9,305 nucleotides of DNA from Oscillospiraceae bacterium (GCA_003520555.1 DOUO01000149.1:1-9305); one strand, 5' to 3'. Positions 1 to 7,329 are shown, counted from the first letter of the stretch. Notes: generated from the letters alone by a model not told the origin. Numbers and translations are program-made.

Positions 1-50
1 GACTTCTGAAAATCAAGTTTTTTCATTGAACCGCTTGAGATGACTCAATG

Positions 51-2819
51 TTATTCCGCGATTACTTTGGCGTGACTTGCGCCGTCGCGGTCTTTTGTAA
101 TAACGATCTGCCTGTCAATTTTTTCCTTAAGCTCGTTTACGTGCGAGATTATTCCGACTAAGCGCGTGTCCCGGCTGAGAGTTGAAAGCGCGCCGAGCGC
201 GTTTTTCAGCGAATCTTCATCAAGCGTACCGAAGCCCTCGTCAACAAACATTGTATCAAGCCGGATACCGCCCGAATTTGACTGAACCTCGTCGGAAAGT
301 CCGAGCGCAAGCGAAAGCGAAGCCTTGAAGCTTTCGCCGCCCGAAAGCGTGTTTACCGCGCGTGTACTTGAGTTGTAATGGTCAATTACGTCAATTTCAA
401 GACCGCCCACGTTTATCTTGCCTTCCGACGTATCACGGCGCTTCATTTCGTACTGACCGCCCGACATAACCATAAGGCGTGTGTTTGCGCGCGCCAAAAT
501 TCTGTCAAAGTACGTCATTTGAATGTACGCTTCAAGCGTTATCTTGGTTTTGCCGGTGATTGCGCCGTTTGCCGTGTCCGAAAGTGATTTTGTTAAGCGG
601 TAGCGGTTTTCAAGCCGTTCGGCGTCCCTGAGCTTTTCCGAAATGCTTTCAAGAGTTTTTTTATTTGATGAAAAACGGTTGCTTATTTTATCGCGCTGTT
701 CCCTCAGCTTTTGCTTTACGGCGTTAACGCTTTTGCGTTCCGCCTGCAGTCCTTCACCGTCAAGCTTTTCGGCGTTTTTAAGCTGCTGAATAAGCTGTTC
801 TGTTTGACCGTCGAGTTTTTGGACAACTTCCTTTTGCCGCGCGTGATTTTCGCGGCATTTTTCAAGCGTGAGGCTAAGCGATTTGATTTTATTTTCGATG
901 GACTTTATTTGGTTTTCCGCCGAAGCCTTGCTGTCAAATTCAAGAACCCCTTTTAATGAAGCGACACGGTTTTCAAGCTCGCGCGACAAAACGTTACATG
1001 ATGATATTGAAGCTTCAATCTCCGCCGCTTTTTGCTTAAGGGTTTCGGTATTTTCTTCCGTCTTTGGAATTTCCCTGTCCAAAATTTGTTTTCGTTCAAG
1101 CTTGCGCTGCTCGGCTTTTATCAATTGCGTAAGCTCGTCTTCCCTGATTTGCAATGAATTTATTTTTTCATTTACCGCTTCCGCTCCGAGGTCGGGAGTT
1201 GAAGCGATTGAAAATTCATCAAGCTTTGTATTTATGCTTTCACGCAGCGCTTCCAGCTTGCCTTTTTGCCGTGAGCACACGGACGCTTTTTCCGCTGCCT
1301 CGCTTTGCGCCTTATCAGCCGCCGCTTTTGCGGATTTCAGCTGTTTTTCATCAGGCGCGGTGTCCGAAATTTCGGCAGGGTCGGGGTGGATGGTTGAACC
1401 GCACACCGGACAGGGCGCGTTGTCCCTTAAGCCTGCCGCCAAAACGCCTGCCTGTTCACGCAGGTAAGCGGAGTTAAGATTATTGTATTTTTGCTCGGCG
1501 CAATCTTTTTTCGAAAGAGCGAGTTCGAATTCATTTTGAGCAAGCGTTAAGGCTTTCAGGGCGCTTTGATACTGTTCAAGCATAAGGCTGAGTTTTTTCA
1601 AAGAAGCCTTTTGACCGCTGATGTTTTCAAGCTCATGTTCAAGCTTCAGCTTTGACTGTGCCGAGCCGTCAAGCGTGCGCAGCTCCTTTTTTAGTTCATT
1701 TAAAGAATTAATATTGTGTTCAAGCTGTTTCCTTGTTTGCTCGGCTTCGGACTTTTCCGCCTTTATTTTTCGCTTCGTTTCCGAAAGCTTTTTGCAAAGG
1801 CTTTCAAGCTCGCCGTACTTTTCAAGCTCAGCCTTCAGCCTGCCCGCCGATGAATTAAGCGCTTCGGTTTCCGGGTACGCTTTTTGGGCTTCTTCAAGCC
1901 TTGCGGCTGTTTCAACAAGGAGATTGTTTTCCGCTTTTGATTTTTCCTTCAGCGTTTCAAGGGCTTTTTCTGCCTTTTTATATTCCTCAAGCCTGCCGAG
2001 CAGCGCGTTTAATTCCGCCAGCCGCTTGTCCAAGGCTTCAATTTCAAAATCAAGCTTTTGCATTGTTTCGAAATCCGCGGTATTCATGGCGTTGAGAATT
2101 GCGGATACTTCCGCAACAGGCAGTTCGCCGAGCCGAGCTTTTTGTATTTCATCGCTGTAAGCTCCGCCGTCTTCGCAAATTATTCCGCTTATATATTGTT
2201 TAATACTGCTGTTTACTCCGCGGCACGCGTTTTCATCCCTGATTTTTTCTTCCTTCAGCCTGTTTTGCAGTTCCTCAAACTTCTCGGTTTTAAAAATTCG
2301 CCTGAAAATTTCCTTGCGTTCCTTTGTTGACGAAAGCAACAGCTTTCGGAAATCGCCCTGGGCAATCATTGCCGTCTGCGTAAACTGGGCGCGGTCGATG
2401 CCGAGTATTTCAATGATTTTCGATTCCGCTTCACGATTGCCCGTAATTACGTTATTGTCGGGAAGGATAAGCTCGGTTGCGGCGGTTTCCTTTCTGAAAC
2501 CGCTGCCGTCCCTTTTGGGTTTCATATAAGAGGGGCTGCGTGTGATTTTATACCGCCGGCCTTTGTTTTCAAACTCAAGGGTAACAAAGGTTTTGTCGGA
2601 TTGCCCGGCGTATTTTGAGCGAAACATCGAGGAGTCGCGTTCCTTGCTGACGGTTTCACCGTACAGGGCAAATACAATTGCCTCAAAGATTGTGGTTTTG
2701 CCGGAGCCGGTGTCGCCGGTAATAAGATATATTCCGCTTTTGCCGAGCTTTTCAAAATCTATTTCCGTAATTCCCGAGTATGAACCAAAGGCAGACATTG
2801 TCAGCTTTAACGGTCTCAT
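51..2819 (-). CDS. sbcC: SbcC, ATPase subunit of the SbcCD nuclease (Rad50-like)
   Basis: This is the ATP-binding, SMC-like subunit of SbcCD, the cytoplasmic Mre11-Rad50-type nuclease that opens hairpins and trims blocked DNA ends. At the N-terminus, residues 35-42 are the Walker A motif GDTGSGKT and Q154 in MIAQGDF is a Q-loop candidate. A long Glu/Lys/Leu-rich coiled coil (about 180-460 and 490-745) flanks a zinc hook, CPVC at 470-473, which dimerises the protein. The C-terminal half-ATPase has the signature LSGGES (825-830), Walker B ending MFVDEGFGTLD (D860, E861) and an H-loop His at 893. At 922 residues it is somewhat shorter than E. coli SbcC (about 1048), the usual variation in coil length. 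It begins with ATG one base after the sbcD stop codon, with its ribosome binding site inside the end of sbcD, so the pair is one translationally coupled operon. No reading-frame damage is seen. Confidence 0.97.
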   Translation of the reverse strand: MRPLKLTMSAFGSYSGITEIDFEKLGKSGIYLITGDTGSGKTTIFEAIVFALYGETVSKERDSSMFRSKYAGQSDKTFVTLEFENKGRRYKITRSPSYMKPKRDGSGFRKETAATELILPDNNVITGNREAESKIIEILGIDRAQFTQTAMIAQGDFRKLLLSSTKERKEIFRRIFKTEKFEELQNRLKEEKIRDENACRGVNSSIKQYISGIICEDGGAYSDEIQKARLGELPVAEVSAILNAMNTADFETMQKLDFEIEALDKRLAELNALLGRLEEYKKAEKALETLKEKSKAENNLLVETAARLEEAQKAYPETEALNSSAGRLKAELEKYGELESLCKKLSETKRKIKAEKSEAEQTRKQLEHNINSLNELKKELRTLDGSAQSKLKLEHELENISGQKASLKKLSLMLEQYQSALKALTLAQNEFELALSKKDCAEQKYNNLNSAYLREQAGVLAAGLRDNAPCPVCGSTIHPDPAEISDTAPDEKQLKSAKAAADKAQSEAAEKASVCSRQKGKLEALRESINTKLDEFSIASTPDLGAEAVNEKINSLQIREDELTQLIKAEQRKLERKQILDREIPKTEENTETLKQKAAEIEASISSCNVLSRELENRVASLKGVLEFDSKASAENQIKSIENKIKSLSLTLEKCRENHARQKEVVQKLDGQTEQLIQQLKNAEKLDGEGLQAERKSVNAVKQKLREQRDKISNRFSSNKKTLESISEKLRDAERLENRYRLTKSLSDTANGAITGKTKITLEAYIQMTYFDRILARANTRLMVMSGGQYEMKRRDTSEGKINVGGLEIDVIDHYNSSTRAVNTLSGGESFKASLSLALGLSDEVQSNSGGIRLDTMFVDEGFGTLDEDSLKNALGALSTLSRDTRLVGIISHVNELKEKIDRQIVITKDRDGASHAKVIAE

Positions 2820-2820
2820 G

Positions 2821-3939
2821 TTATCCCTCCCATACCTTTTCGATTATCTTTTGCATAAAGTCTTTTTGTTCGGCGCTGAGTTCACTGCCGTTTTGCGCCG
2901 CGTAAAAATCCGAAAAAAGCTCAATCGGCTGTTTTTCAACGTCATTGGCGGCGGTGATTTGACTTCCCGAACGCGTGCGGCGGTTGTCGTAATCGAGCTT
3001 CATTAAGTAGGGATAAACCGTCCTGAGCTTTGCCGAAGCGTCGGGGATGTCGTCCTCGTCGGTGAGGGTAACGCGTATATAGTCATTGCGGTAAGATGTG
3101 TTTTCATAAAAGCTTTTTGAAACAAGCTCGTCGTATGTTCCGCGGAGCTCAACCATTTCGCGCTTGGGAGTAAGCTCAACCTCACGGATACTGAGGCTTT
3201 TGTCCGCACCGAGTTCGCCCACCGTAACGGATTTTTTATCCTTTGCCTCCGAAAACGAGTATTTCAGCGGAGTACCGCAGTAGCGGATTTTTTTGCTTCC
3301 GCAGTTTTGAGGACGGTGGATATGCCCGAGCGCGACATAATCAAACGGTTCGAATACAGACGCGTCTACATTGTCCGCGCCGCCGACGGAAATATCCTCG
3401 CTTTCCGTGCGCGACGAGCCCGTGACAAATTGGTGGGTGATTAAAATATTCGGCTGTGAAATATCAACGTTCATATGCTCAACAGCTGTCCTGATTGCGT
3501 CGGTAAAGCTGTTTATTTCCTCATGCTCAAAACAGCGGCGCACATTTGCGGGCTTGACGAACGGAAGCGAGTAAATATTTACGCCTTTAACGTTGTACGG
3601 AGCCGTTTCGCCTGTGTAGACAGGCGCTATGTGAATTCCCGACGAATCAATCAGACGTGAGGCAAAGGCAAGGCGTTCGGCGGAGTCATGGTTTCCGCTG
3701 ATGATAAACACCTCCGCGCTTAGCTTTGAAAGGCTGTACAGAAAGCTGTCCAAAAGCTCGACCGCTTCGGTTGACGGCACGGATTTATCATAAACATCGC
3801 CCGCGATAAAGACCGCGTCGGGCGCTTCATAATCAATGATATTTAAAATCAATCGCAGGATAAATTTTTGGTCGTCAAGCATTGAATATTCATTCACACG
3901 CTTGCCTATATGAAGGTCTGACAAATGTATAAACTTCAC
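2821..3939 (-). CDS. sbcD: SbcD, Mre11-like nuclease subunit of SbcCD
   Basis: This is the Mn-dependent exo/endonuclease subunit that pairs with SbcC. The calcineurin-like metallophosphoesterase motifs appear in order: D8 and H10 (LSDLHIG), D48 (IAGDVYD), N83 and H84 (SGNHDS), H169 (ITHQ), then H206 and H208 (LGHIH). The C-terminal part (about 255-372) matches the SbcD capping and SbcC-binding region in position but has no motif I can name. The length of 372 residues is normal for Firmicute SbcD. The start is GTG at 3939, chosen because MKFIHLSDLHIG is the canonical N-terminus and GAGGTGAT (3950-3943) lies four bases upstream. The gene is first in the sbcD-sbcC operon and follows the amylase terminator, so it needs its own promoter in 3951-4117. 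No convincing -35/-10 pair was found there, and no obvious LexA box. Confidence 0.97.
   Translation of the reverse strand: MKFIHLSDLHIGKRVNEYSMLDDQKFILRLILNIIDYEAPDAVFIAGDVYDKSVPSTEAVELLDSFLYSLSKLSAEVFIISGNHDSAERLAFASRLIDSSGIHIAPVYTGETAPYNVKGVNIYSLPFVKPANVRRCFEHEEINSFTDAIRTAVEHMNVDISQPNILITHQFVTGSSRTESEDISVGGADNVDASVFEPFDYVALGHIHRPQNCGSKKIRYCGTPLKYSFSEAKDKKSVTVGELGADKSLSIREVELTPKREMVELRGTYDELVSKSFYENTSYRNDYIRVTLTDEDDIPDASAKLRTVYPYLMKLDYDNRRTRSGSQITAANDVEKQPIELFSDFYAAQNGSELSAEQKDFMQKIIEKVWEG
2825..2831 (-). promoter_or_regulatory. sbcC ribosome binding site inside the end of sbcD
   Basis: The minus strand reads GGGAGGG immediately before the TAA stop of sbcD. One further base then precedes the ATG of sbcC. 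The Shine-Dalgarno sequence therefore doubles as the last codons of sbcD (Trp-Glu-Gly). This fixes the sbcC start and implies translational coupling, as expected for a two-subunit complex. Confidence 0.8.
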
Positions 3940-3971
3940 GGTATCACCTCAAATATAATCAGCCGTCGCTA

Positions 3972-3988
3972 TTGCCGCAAGGCGGCAA
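3972..3988. other. Perfect 7-bp hairpin in the sbcD leader region
   Basis: TTGCCGC (3972-3978) and GCGGCAA (3982-3988) are perfect inverted arms around the three-base loop AAG, about 33 bases upstream of the sbcD start codon. No T-run follows on either strand, so it is not a standard intrinsic terminator. It may lie in the 5' untranslated region of the sbcD-sbcC transcript. Its role is unknown. Confidence 0.5.
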
Positions 3989-4011
3989 ATCGAGCGGGTA
4001 ATATAAATTTT

Positions 4012-4073
4012 TATTATAAACGCAAAATAAACGCAAAGTATAACTTTTGATTACGCGAAAAGCGTTTATAATA
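4012..4073. repeat. 12-bp perfect inverted repeat upstream of sbcD
   Basis: TATTATAAACGC (4012-4023) and GCGTTTATAATA (4062-4073) are exact reverse complements separated by 38 bp. Each arm contains TATAAT in the opposite orientation. The repeat lies in the AT-rich gap between the amylase terminator and sbcD. It could be a binding site for a dimeric regulator, a large hairpin, or chance in AT-rich DNA. The left arm's TATAAT (4018-4013, minus strand) could be the sbcD -10 element, but no good -35 sits 16-18 bases upstream of it. Confidence 0.55.
4016..4037. repeat. Tandem 11-bp direct repeat
   Basis: ATAAACGCAAA occurs twice head-to-tail with no mismatch (4016-4026 and 4027-4037). The unit is about one helical turn long, so both copies face the same side of the DNA. 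It overlaps the left arm of the inverted repeat at 4012-4073. It could be a regulator binding site upstream of sbcD or a small slippage duplication. Confidence 0.6.
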
Positions 4074-4117
4074 TCATAATTTTATCATTTTTACGCTTGT
4101 AATTCAACTGCGAGCGC

Positions 4118-4152
4118 AAAAAAGGACTGACCTTTTTTGTGAAGGTCAGCCC
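4118..4152 (-). terminator. Intrinsic terminator of the amylase gene
   Basis: Read on the minus strand, GGGCTGACCTT pairs with AAGGTCAGTCC as an 11-bp stem (4152-4142 with 4134-4124), followed directly by six T residues (4123-4118). The single non-Watson-Crick position is a G-U wobble in minus-strand RNA but an A-C mismatch in plus-strand RNA, which supports the orientation. It begins about 31 bases after the amylase stop codon. Confidence 0.93.
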
Positions 4153-4183
4153 GTAATTTTGTTATGCTTTTGTTTTTTTAAAA

Positions 4184-7099
4184 TTACCGTTTTGTAAAGT
4201 AGTTGTCGTACTGCGTCCAGCCTGCCGTATGACGGGCAAGAATACTTGAATCAAGACCGTTTACCTTGCCGTCGCCGTTGATATCGGCTGCTTTCATATT
4301 CGTTATTTTGCTTTCGTAATTATCCCAGCCTGCCAAATAACGCATAAGGATACTTGAATCAAGTCCGTTTACTTTGCCGTCGTCATTCACGTCGCCGACC
4401 GTGGTTTCTTTGTAAGCCGTCCATTTGCCGTCCGCGGTGTAAATCATTGTTTGACCGGGCTTGATTTGTCCCGCGTCAAACTGCTGACCGCTGCCGTTGT
4501 TGAAGATTACATTGCCGTAGCTTCCGTCAAGCTCATATTCAAAAGGAAGTACGTACTTGTAAACATCTCCGATTTTTTCCGTTTCAACGCCGGGCCAGGG
4601 CGCGTTCTGAGCCGAGCCCCAAATGTACGCGTAACATTTTGTCCAGCTTTCCTTTGCCGCCTGTTCCATATAAACTACGGTATTGTTCTGTTTTTTCCGG
4701 CCGGTGTAGGTTTCGGTTACGGAAGCAAGCGGACTGTTTGATGAATCATAGCCCGTAAGGGTGACTTCCGCCTTGTCAAGATGATTGAGGTTAAGCTCGA
4801 TTACGTCGCCGTAAGAAGCCGAACCCGAAACAGCATTTTGTTTGTCGCCGTTGACAACGACGCTGTATTCGGCGCGGTGGCAATTTTTTACATACGCGGT
4901 TACCTTAGCTTCGTCAACATTGATATATCCTGTTTTCTTTGAAAGCGATACTGACGGCTTTGAATAATCGTTCTCGGAATAATTCTTCCAAACGTTGTTT
5001 GCTGTGTAAACCTTTTGCTGACCGGCGGTGATTGCGCCCGCGTCAAACTGCTTGCCGTTTCCGTTGTTAAAGATTACGTTTCCGTTGCTTCCGGACATTT
5101 CATATTGATAAGGAAGAACATATTTATAAAGTCCGGAGGAAGTTTTTTCCATTTTAACACCCGGCCACGCGGCGTTTTCGGCTGTACCCCAAACATACGC
5201 GTAGCACTGAGTCCAGTCGGGCTGAGCCTCCTGCTCAAGGTATACTATTGTGTTGTCCTGCTTAATCCATCTTGTGTACTCACGTGTTACGGAATCAAGC
5301 TTTGAACCGCCTTCGTCATAACCGGTTAATGTAAGATTAGCCTTTTCGTTGTTGCCCGCGCCTTCGATTGTGATTGTATCTCCCGACTTAACCTCGCCCT
5401 TCACGGTTTCGCCGTTGATTGTAAGGCTATATTCCGCCTTTGCGCAGCTGCGAACGGTTACATCGACATCAAGAGTATCGGTGAGGTAATAGCCGGAAGC
5501 AGCGGAAAGATTAACAGCCGGCTTAAAGGTTTCCTTGCTGTCGGGGTCAATTTCGGAATTGTACACAACAGCAACCTTTCCTGCTTTTACCGTACCGCTC
5601 AGCACGCCGTTTTCTACTATGAATTCGCCGCCGAAGGCTTGGTCCGCGTAAATACCGTCAGCCATTTCGGTAGCGGCGCTGAGGTTAACGTCGGTGCTGC
5701 CGGCGTTGATGATAACCGCGCCCTTGTTTCGGTCGCCGCGTTCAATCATTACAACCTGATTGCTGCCCTGAACCGGGTTTGAAGCCTTTTGAGGGGAATT
5801 GCCCATTTCATTGCGGAAAAAGTTGACCGCCGCCACCTGCGGGTCCTTAAACATATCGCTGCCGGCAGGTCCGATTTTGTTGTCGCCCCAAGGATTTGAC
5901 GAGCTGCTGTTGTTCGGACGGTCGAAGAACAGCGGCGTACCGTCTTTTCTTGCCGCGATTGCCGCCCATCCGCGGATAACCTGCTGGGTTTCGGTAAGCT
6001 CCTTGTAGGAAGCGTCGTTGCAGTAATTGTCATGGGATTCAACCCAAGTTACAGTTTGGTCTGCCTTAGCTCCCTCGGGCAGCATTGCGTCGGTTATAAA
6101 TTCCGCGTCAAGGTTATTGTTTGCGATTGCGTCGCGGATTCTGAAGCCTGTGTAGGAGTTTGTGGTGTTCATGTTGTGAGATTCGCCGTTTTTGTCGGTA
6201 TAGGTCTGGCTGTGATAAGCGTACAAACGACTGCTGTCGTCGTCATCATAGCCGGCGCTGTCCTTTTTATAGGTATGTCTGCCGCCCTCCTGCAAAACCT
6301 CGCCGTACTGGAACGACGAGCCGTTTTGAAGTATTGTAGGCCAAAAGTCGCTTGCGAAATCATTGCCGTATTTTTCGGAAGTGTCGTCGGGAAGCTCGAT
6401 TAACTTTGCCGCGTCGTAGCGGAAGCCGTCGGCGCCGTTATCAACACAGTCCTTAAGGAAGCTGAGGATATAATTTTGTACGTTTTTGTTTTGGGTGTTA
6501 AGCTCATACAGTCCGCTGAGGTCGTACTGGGTTTCCTCGTAACGGTCAACCTCGGACCAATTCTGACCGGGTTCTCTTTCGTCGCCCATCGGGTGGAAAG
6601 CGCCGCCCTCGATGTTTTTGATATCGTCGGATATTTTGTCGTAATAAGCCGTTGTGTGATTTAAAACGGAATCGACGATTACCTTGATTCCGTAGGAATG
6701 GGCAGCGTCGCACATAGCCCTGAATTCTTCCTTGGTACCGAACTGATAGTTGCCGATTTTATAATCGGTGGGTTGATAATGCCACCACCAGTTGTCGCCG
6801 CCGTTGATTGTAAGCGAACCGTCGCCGCCGTTGTTAACCTCGCAAACAGGAGAGGTCTGAATTGCGGAAAAGCCCGCCGCCGCTATTTCGGGAAGGTTCT
6901 CCCTGATGGTGTTGAAGCTCCAGCACCAGCAGTGCAGAATCGCGCCGCCCTCAACGGTTTCGGACAAGCCTCTTGCGTTTATATTTGCGCCTGTGTTTGT
7001 TTCTGCCGCCATAGCGGAAATGCCTCCTGTCAGGGTTTGAGTCAGAATTACCGCTGTTGTAAGCGCCGCAGCGCCTATTCTTTTGATTTTTCTCAACAT
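4184..7099 (-). CDS. Secreted AmyE-like alpha-amylase with CBM26 modules and dockerin
   Basis: This predicted extracellular endo-acting alpha-amylase hydrolyses alpha-1,4 bonds in starch. Residues 1 to about 31 are a signal peptide (basic MLRKIKR, hydrophobic core, AMA cleavage region). The GH13 barrel (about 50-430) closely resembles Bacillus subtilis AmyE: ILHCWCWSFNT near the start, DSVLNH (143-148), nucleophile D229 in GFRYDAAK, acid/base E267 in QYGEVLQ, and D357 in WVESHDN. A beta domain C follows (about 435-520). Two copies of an Ig-like segment plus a CBM26-type starch-binding module come next (about 526-705 and 714-898). A type I dockerin with two calcium-binding repeats (902-925 and 938-961) ends the protein. 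ATG 7099 is preceded by AAGGGAGA at 7113-7106. The catalytic residues are intact. The gene has its own promoter, a LacI-type operator and a terminator. The dockerin implies assembly on a cohesin scaffold, but no scaffoldin is in this window. Confidence 0.95.
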   Translation of the reverse strand: MLRKIKRIGAAALTTAVILTQTLTGGISAMAAETNTGANINARGLSETVEGGAILHCWCWSFNTIRENLPEIAAAGFSAIQTSPVCEVNNGGDGSLTINGGDNWWWHYQPTDYKIGNYQFGTKEEFRAMCDAAHSYGIKVIVDSVLNHTTAYYDKISDDIKNIEGGAFHPMGDEREPGQNWSEVDRYEETQYDLSGLYELNTQNKNVQNYILSFLKDCVDNGADGFRYDAAKLIELPDDTSEKYGNDFASDFWPTILQNGSSFQYGEVLQEGGRHTYKKDSAGYDDDDSSRLYAYHSQTYTDKNGESHNMNTTNSYTGFRIRDAIANNNLDAEFITDAMLPEGAKADQTVTWVESHDNYCNDASYKELTETQQVIRGWAAIAARKDGTPLFFDRPNNSSSSNPWGDNKIGPAGSDMFKDPQVAAVNFFRNEMGNSPQKASNPVQGSNQVVMIERGDRNKGAVIINAGSTDVNLSAATEMADGIYADQAFGGEFIVENGVLSGTVKAGKVAVVYNSEIDPDSKETFKPAVNLSAASGYYLTDTLDVDVTVRSCAKAEYSLTINGETVKGEVKSGDTITIEGAGNNEKANLTLTGYDEGGSKLDSVTREYTRWIKQDNTIVYLEQEAQPDWTQCYAYVWGTAENAAWPGVKMEKTSSGLYKYVLPYQYEMSGSNGNVIFNNGNGKQFDAGAITAGQQKVYTANNVWKNYSENDYSKPSVSLSKKTGYINVDEAKVTAYVKNCHRAEYSVVVNGDKQNAVSGSASYGDVIELNLNHLDKAEVTLTGYDSSNSPLASVTETYTGRKKQNNTVVYMEQAAKESWTKCYAYIWGSAQNAPWPGVETEKIGDVYKYVLPFEYELDGSYGNVIFNNGSGQQFDAGQIKPGQTMIYTADGKWTAYKETTVGDVNDDGKVNGLDSSILMRYLAGWDNYESKITNMKAADINGDGKVNGLDSSILARHTAGWTQYDNYFTKR
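4406..5524 (-). repeat. Two tandem Ig-like + CBM26 module units within the amylase
   Basis: The region encoding residues about 526-705 and 714-898 is a duplicated unit with a spacing of 189 codons (567 bp). For example, the ten-base word cgtcaaactg starts at 4474 and again at 5041, with near-identical flanks. Both protein copies carry YAYxWG, AxWPGV, GNVIFNNG and QFDAG. The duplicated DNA remains clearly alignable, especially over the starch-binding part, which suggests internal duplication or sequence homogenisation. Confidence 0.85.
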
Positions 7100-7123
7100 A
7101 ACAATTCTCCCTTCGTATTTATA

Positions 7124-7145
7124 TTTAGTTAACCGTTTAACTAAA
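7124..7145. promoter_or_regulatory. LacI-type operator O1 at the amylase start site
   Basis: This is a 22-bp palindrome centred on the CG at 7134/7135, with 20 of 22 positions symmetrical and the core GTTAACCGTTTAAC at 7128-7141. It begins at the last base of the predicted -10 hexamer, so it covers the transcription start (about 7138). A repressor bound here would block initiation. The central CG is typical of LacI-family operators. The shared sequence at the neighbouring lacI promoter identifies the likely ligand as the adjacent repressor. Confidence 0.88.
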
Positions 7146-7173
7146 TAGTACTACTATACTTATCAAATGTCAA
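7145..7173 (-). promoter_or_regulatory. Sigma-A promoter of the amylase
   Basis: On the minus strand, a perfect -35 TTGACA (7173-7168) is followed by a 17-base spacer and the -10 hexamer TACTAT (7150-7145, four of six matches). The predicted start near 7138 gives a leader of about 40 bases containing the ribosome binding site. Operator O1 abuts the -10 element. Confidence 0.75.
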
Positions 7174-7264
7174 TAATTATTTTAAAATATTTTATATTCG
7201 GTACTATTTAACAAAATTAAACTTTGGTTTAGGTAAATATAACTAAACGCAATACGCAAATTTA

Positions 7265-7278
7265 GTAAAACGTTTAAC
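7265..7278. promoter_or_regulatory. Candidate auxiliary LacI-type operator O3
   Basis: GTAAAACGTTTAAC is a 14-bp palindrome with one asymmetric pair, centred on the CG at 7271/7272. Its right half-site CGTTTAAC is identical to those of the operators at the amylase and lacI start sites, but the wider flanks are not conserved. It lies 137 bp upstream of O1, just beyond the lacI terminator. It could be an auxiliary site for repression by looping, or a weak chance match in AT-rich DNA. Confidence 0.55.
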
Positions 7279-7296
7279 GTTATATTATAATTGAAT

Positions 7297-7322
7297 AAAA
7301 AAAGGAAGCCGCGGCGGCTTCC
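7297..7322 (-). terminator. Intrinsic terminator of the LacI-family regulator gene
   Basis: On the minus strand, GGAAGCC and GGCTTCC arms (7322-7316 and 7310-7304) enclose a five-base GC-rich loop, followed by seven T residues (7303-7297). The arms are symmetrical to nine pairs if the loop is closed further. It starts eight bases beyond the TGA stop of the regulator, separating it from the amylase transcript. Confidence 0.93.
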
Positions 7323-7329
7323 CGTAAAA

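Noticed and set aside
24..50. CATTGA/TCAATG inverted repeat just after the sbcC stop, as a terminator
   Set aside because: The stem is only 6 bp with a 15-base loop, and the following minus-strand run is A rather than T, so it does not fit an intrinsic terminator.
500..2060. Many copies of TTCAAGC on the plus strand, resembling an uptake or Chi-like word
   Set aside because: They encode recurrent Leu-Glu pairs (CTTGAA on the coding strand) in the SbcC coiled coil, so codon content explains them.
868..2160. Long open frames on the plus strand, including 868-1467 and 1621-2160
   Set aside because: They lie antisense to sbcC. Their Ser/Phe-rich peptides are the mirror of Glu/Lys coiled-coil codons, and no plausible domain is seen.
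3003..3209. Overlapping minus-strand frames inside sbcD (3003-3209) and the amylase (5749-6042)
   Set aside because: They are alternate frames of well-supported genes, without their own ribosome binding site or recognisable protein features.
3952..3980. TTGCGG-17-TATATT as the sbcD promoter (3980-3975 and 3957-3952, minus strand)
   Set aside because: The predicted start near 3945 falls within the sbcD Shine-Dalgarno sequence, so the transcript would lose its ribosome binding site.
6032..6403. Plus-strand open frame of 123 codons within the amylase gene
   Set aside because: It is antisense to the conserved GH13 catalytic domain, and its hydrophobic Val-rich composition is explained by the complementary codons.
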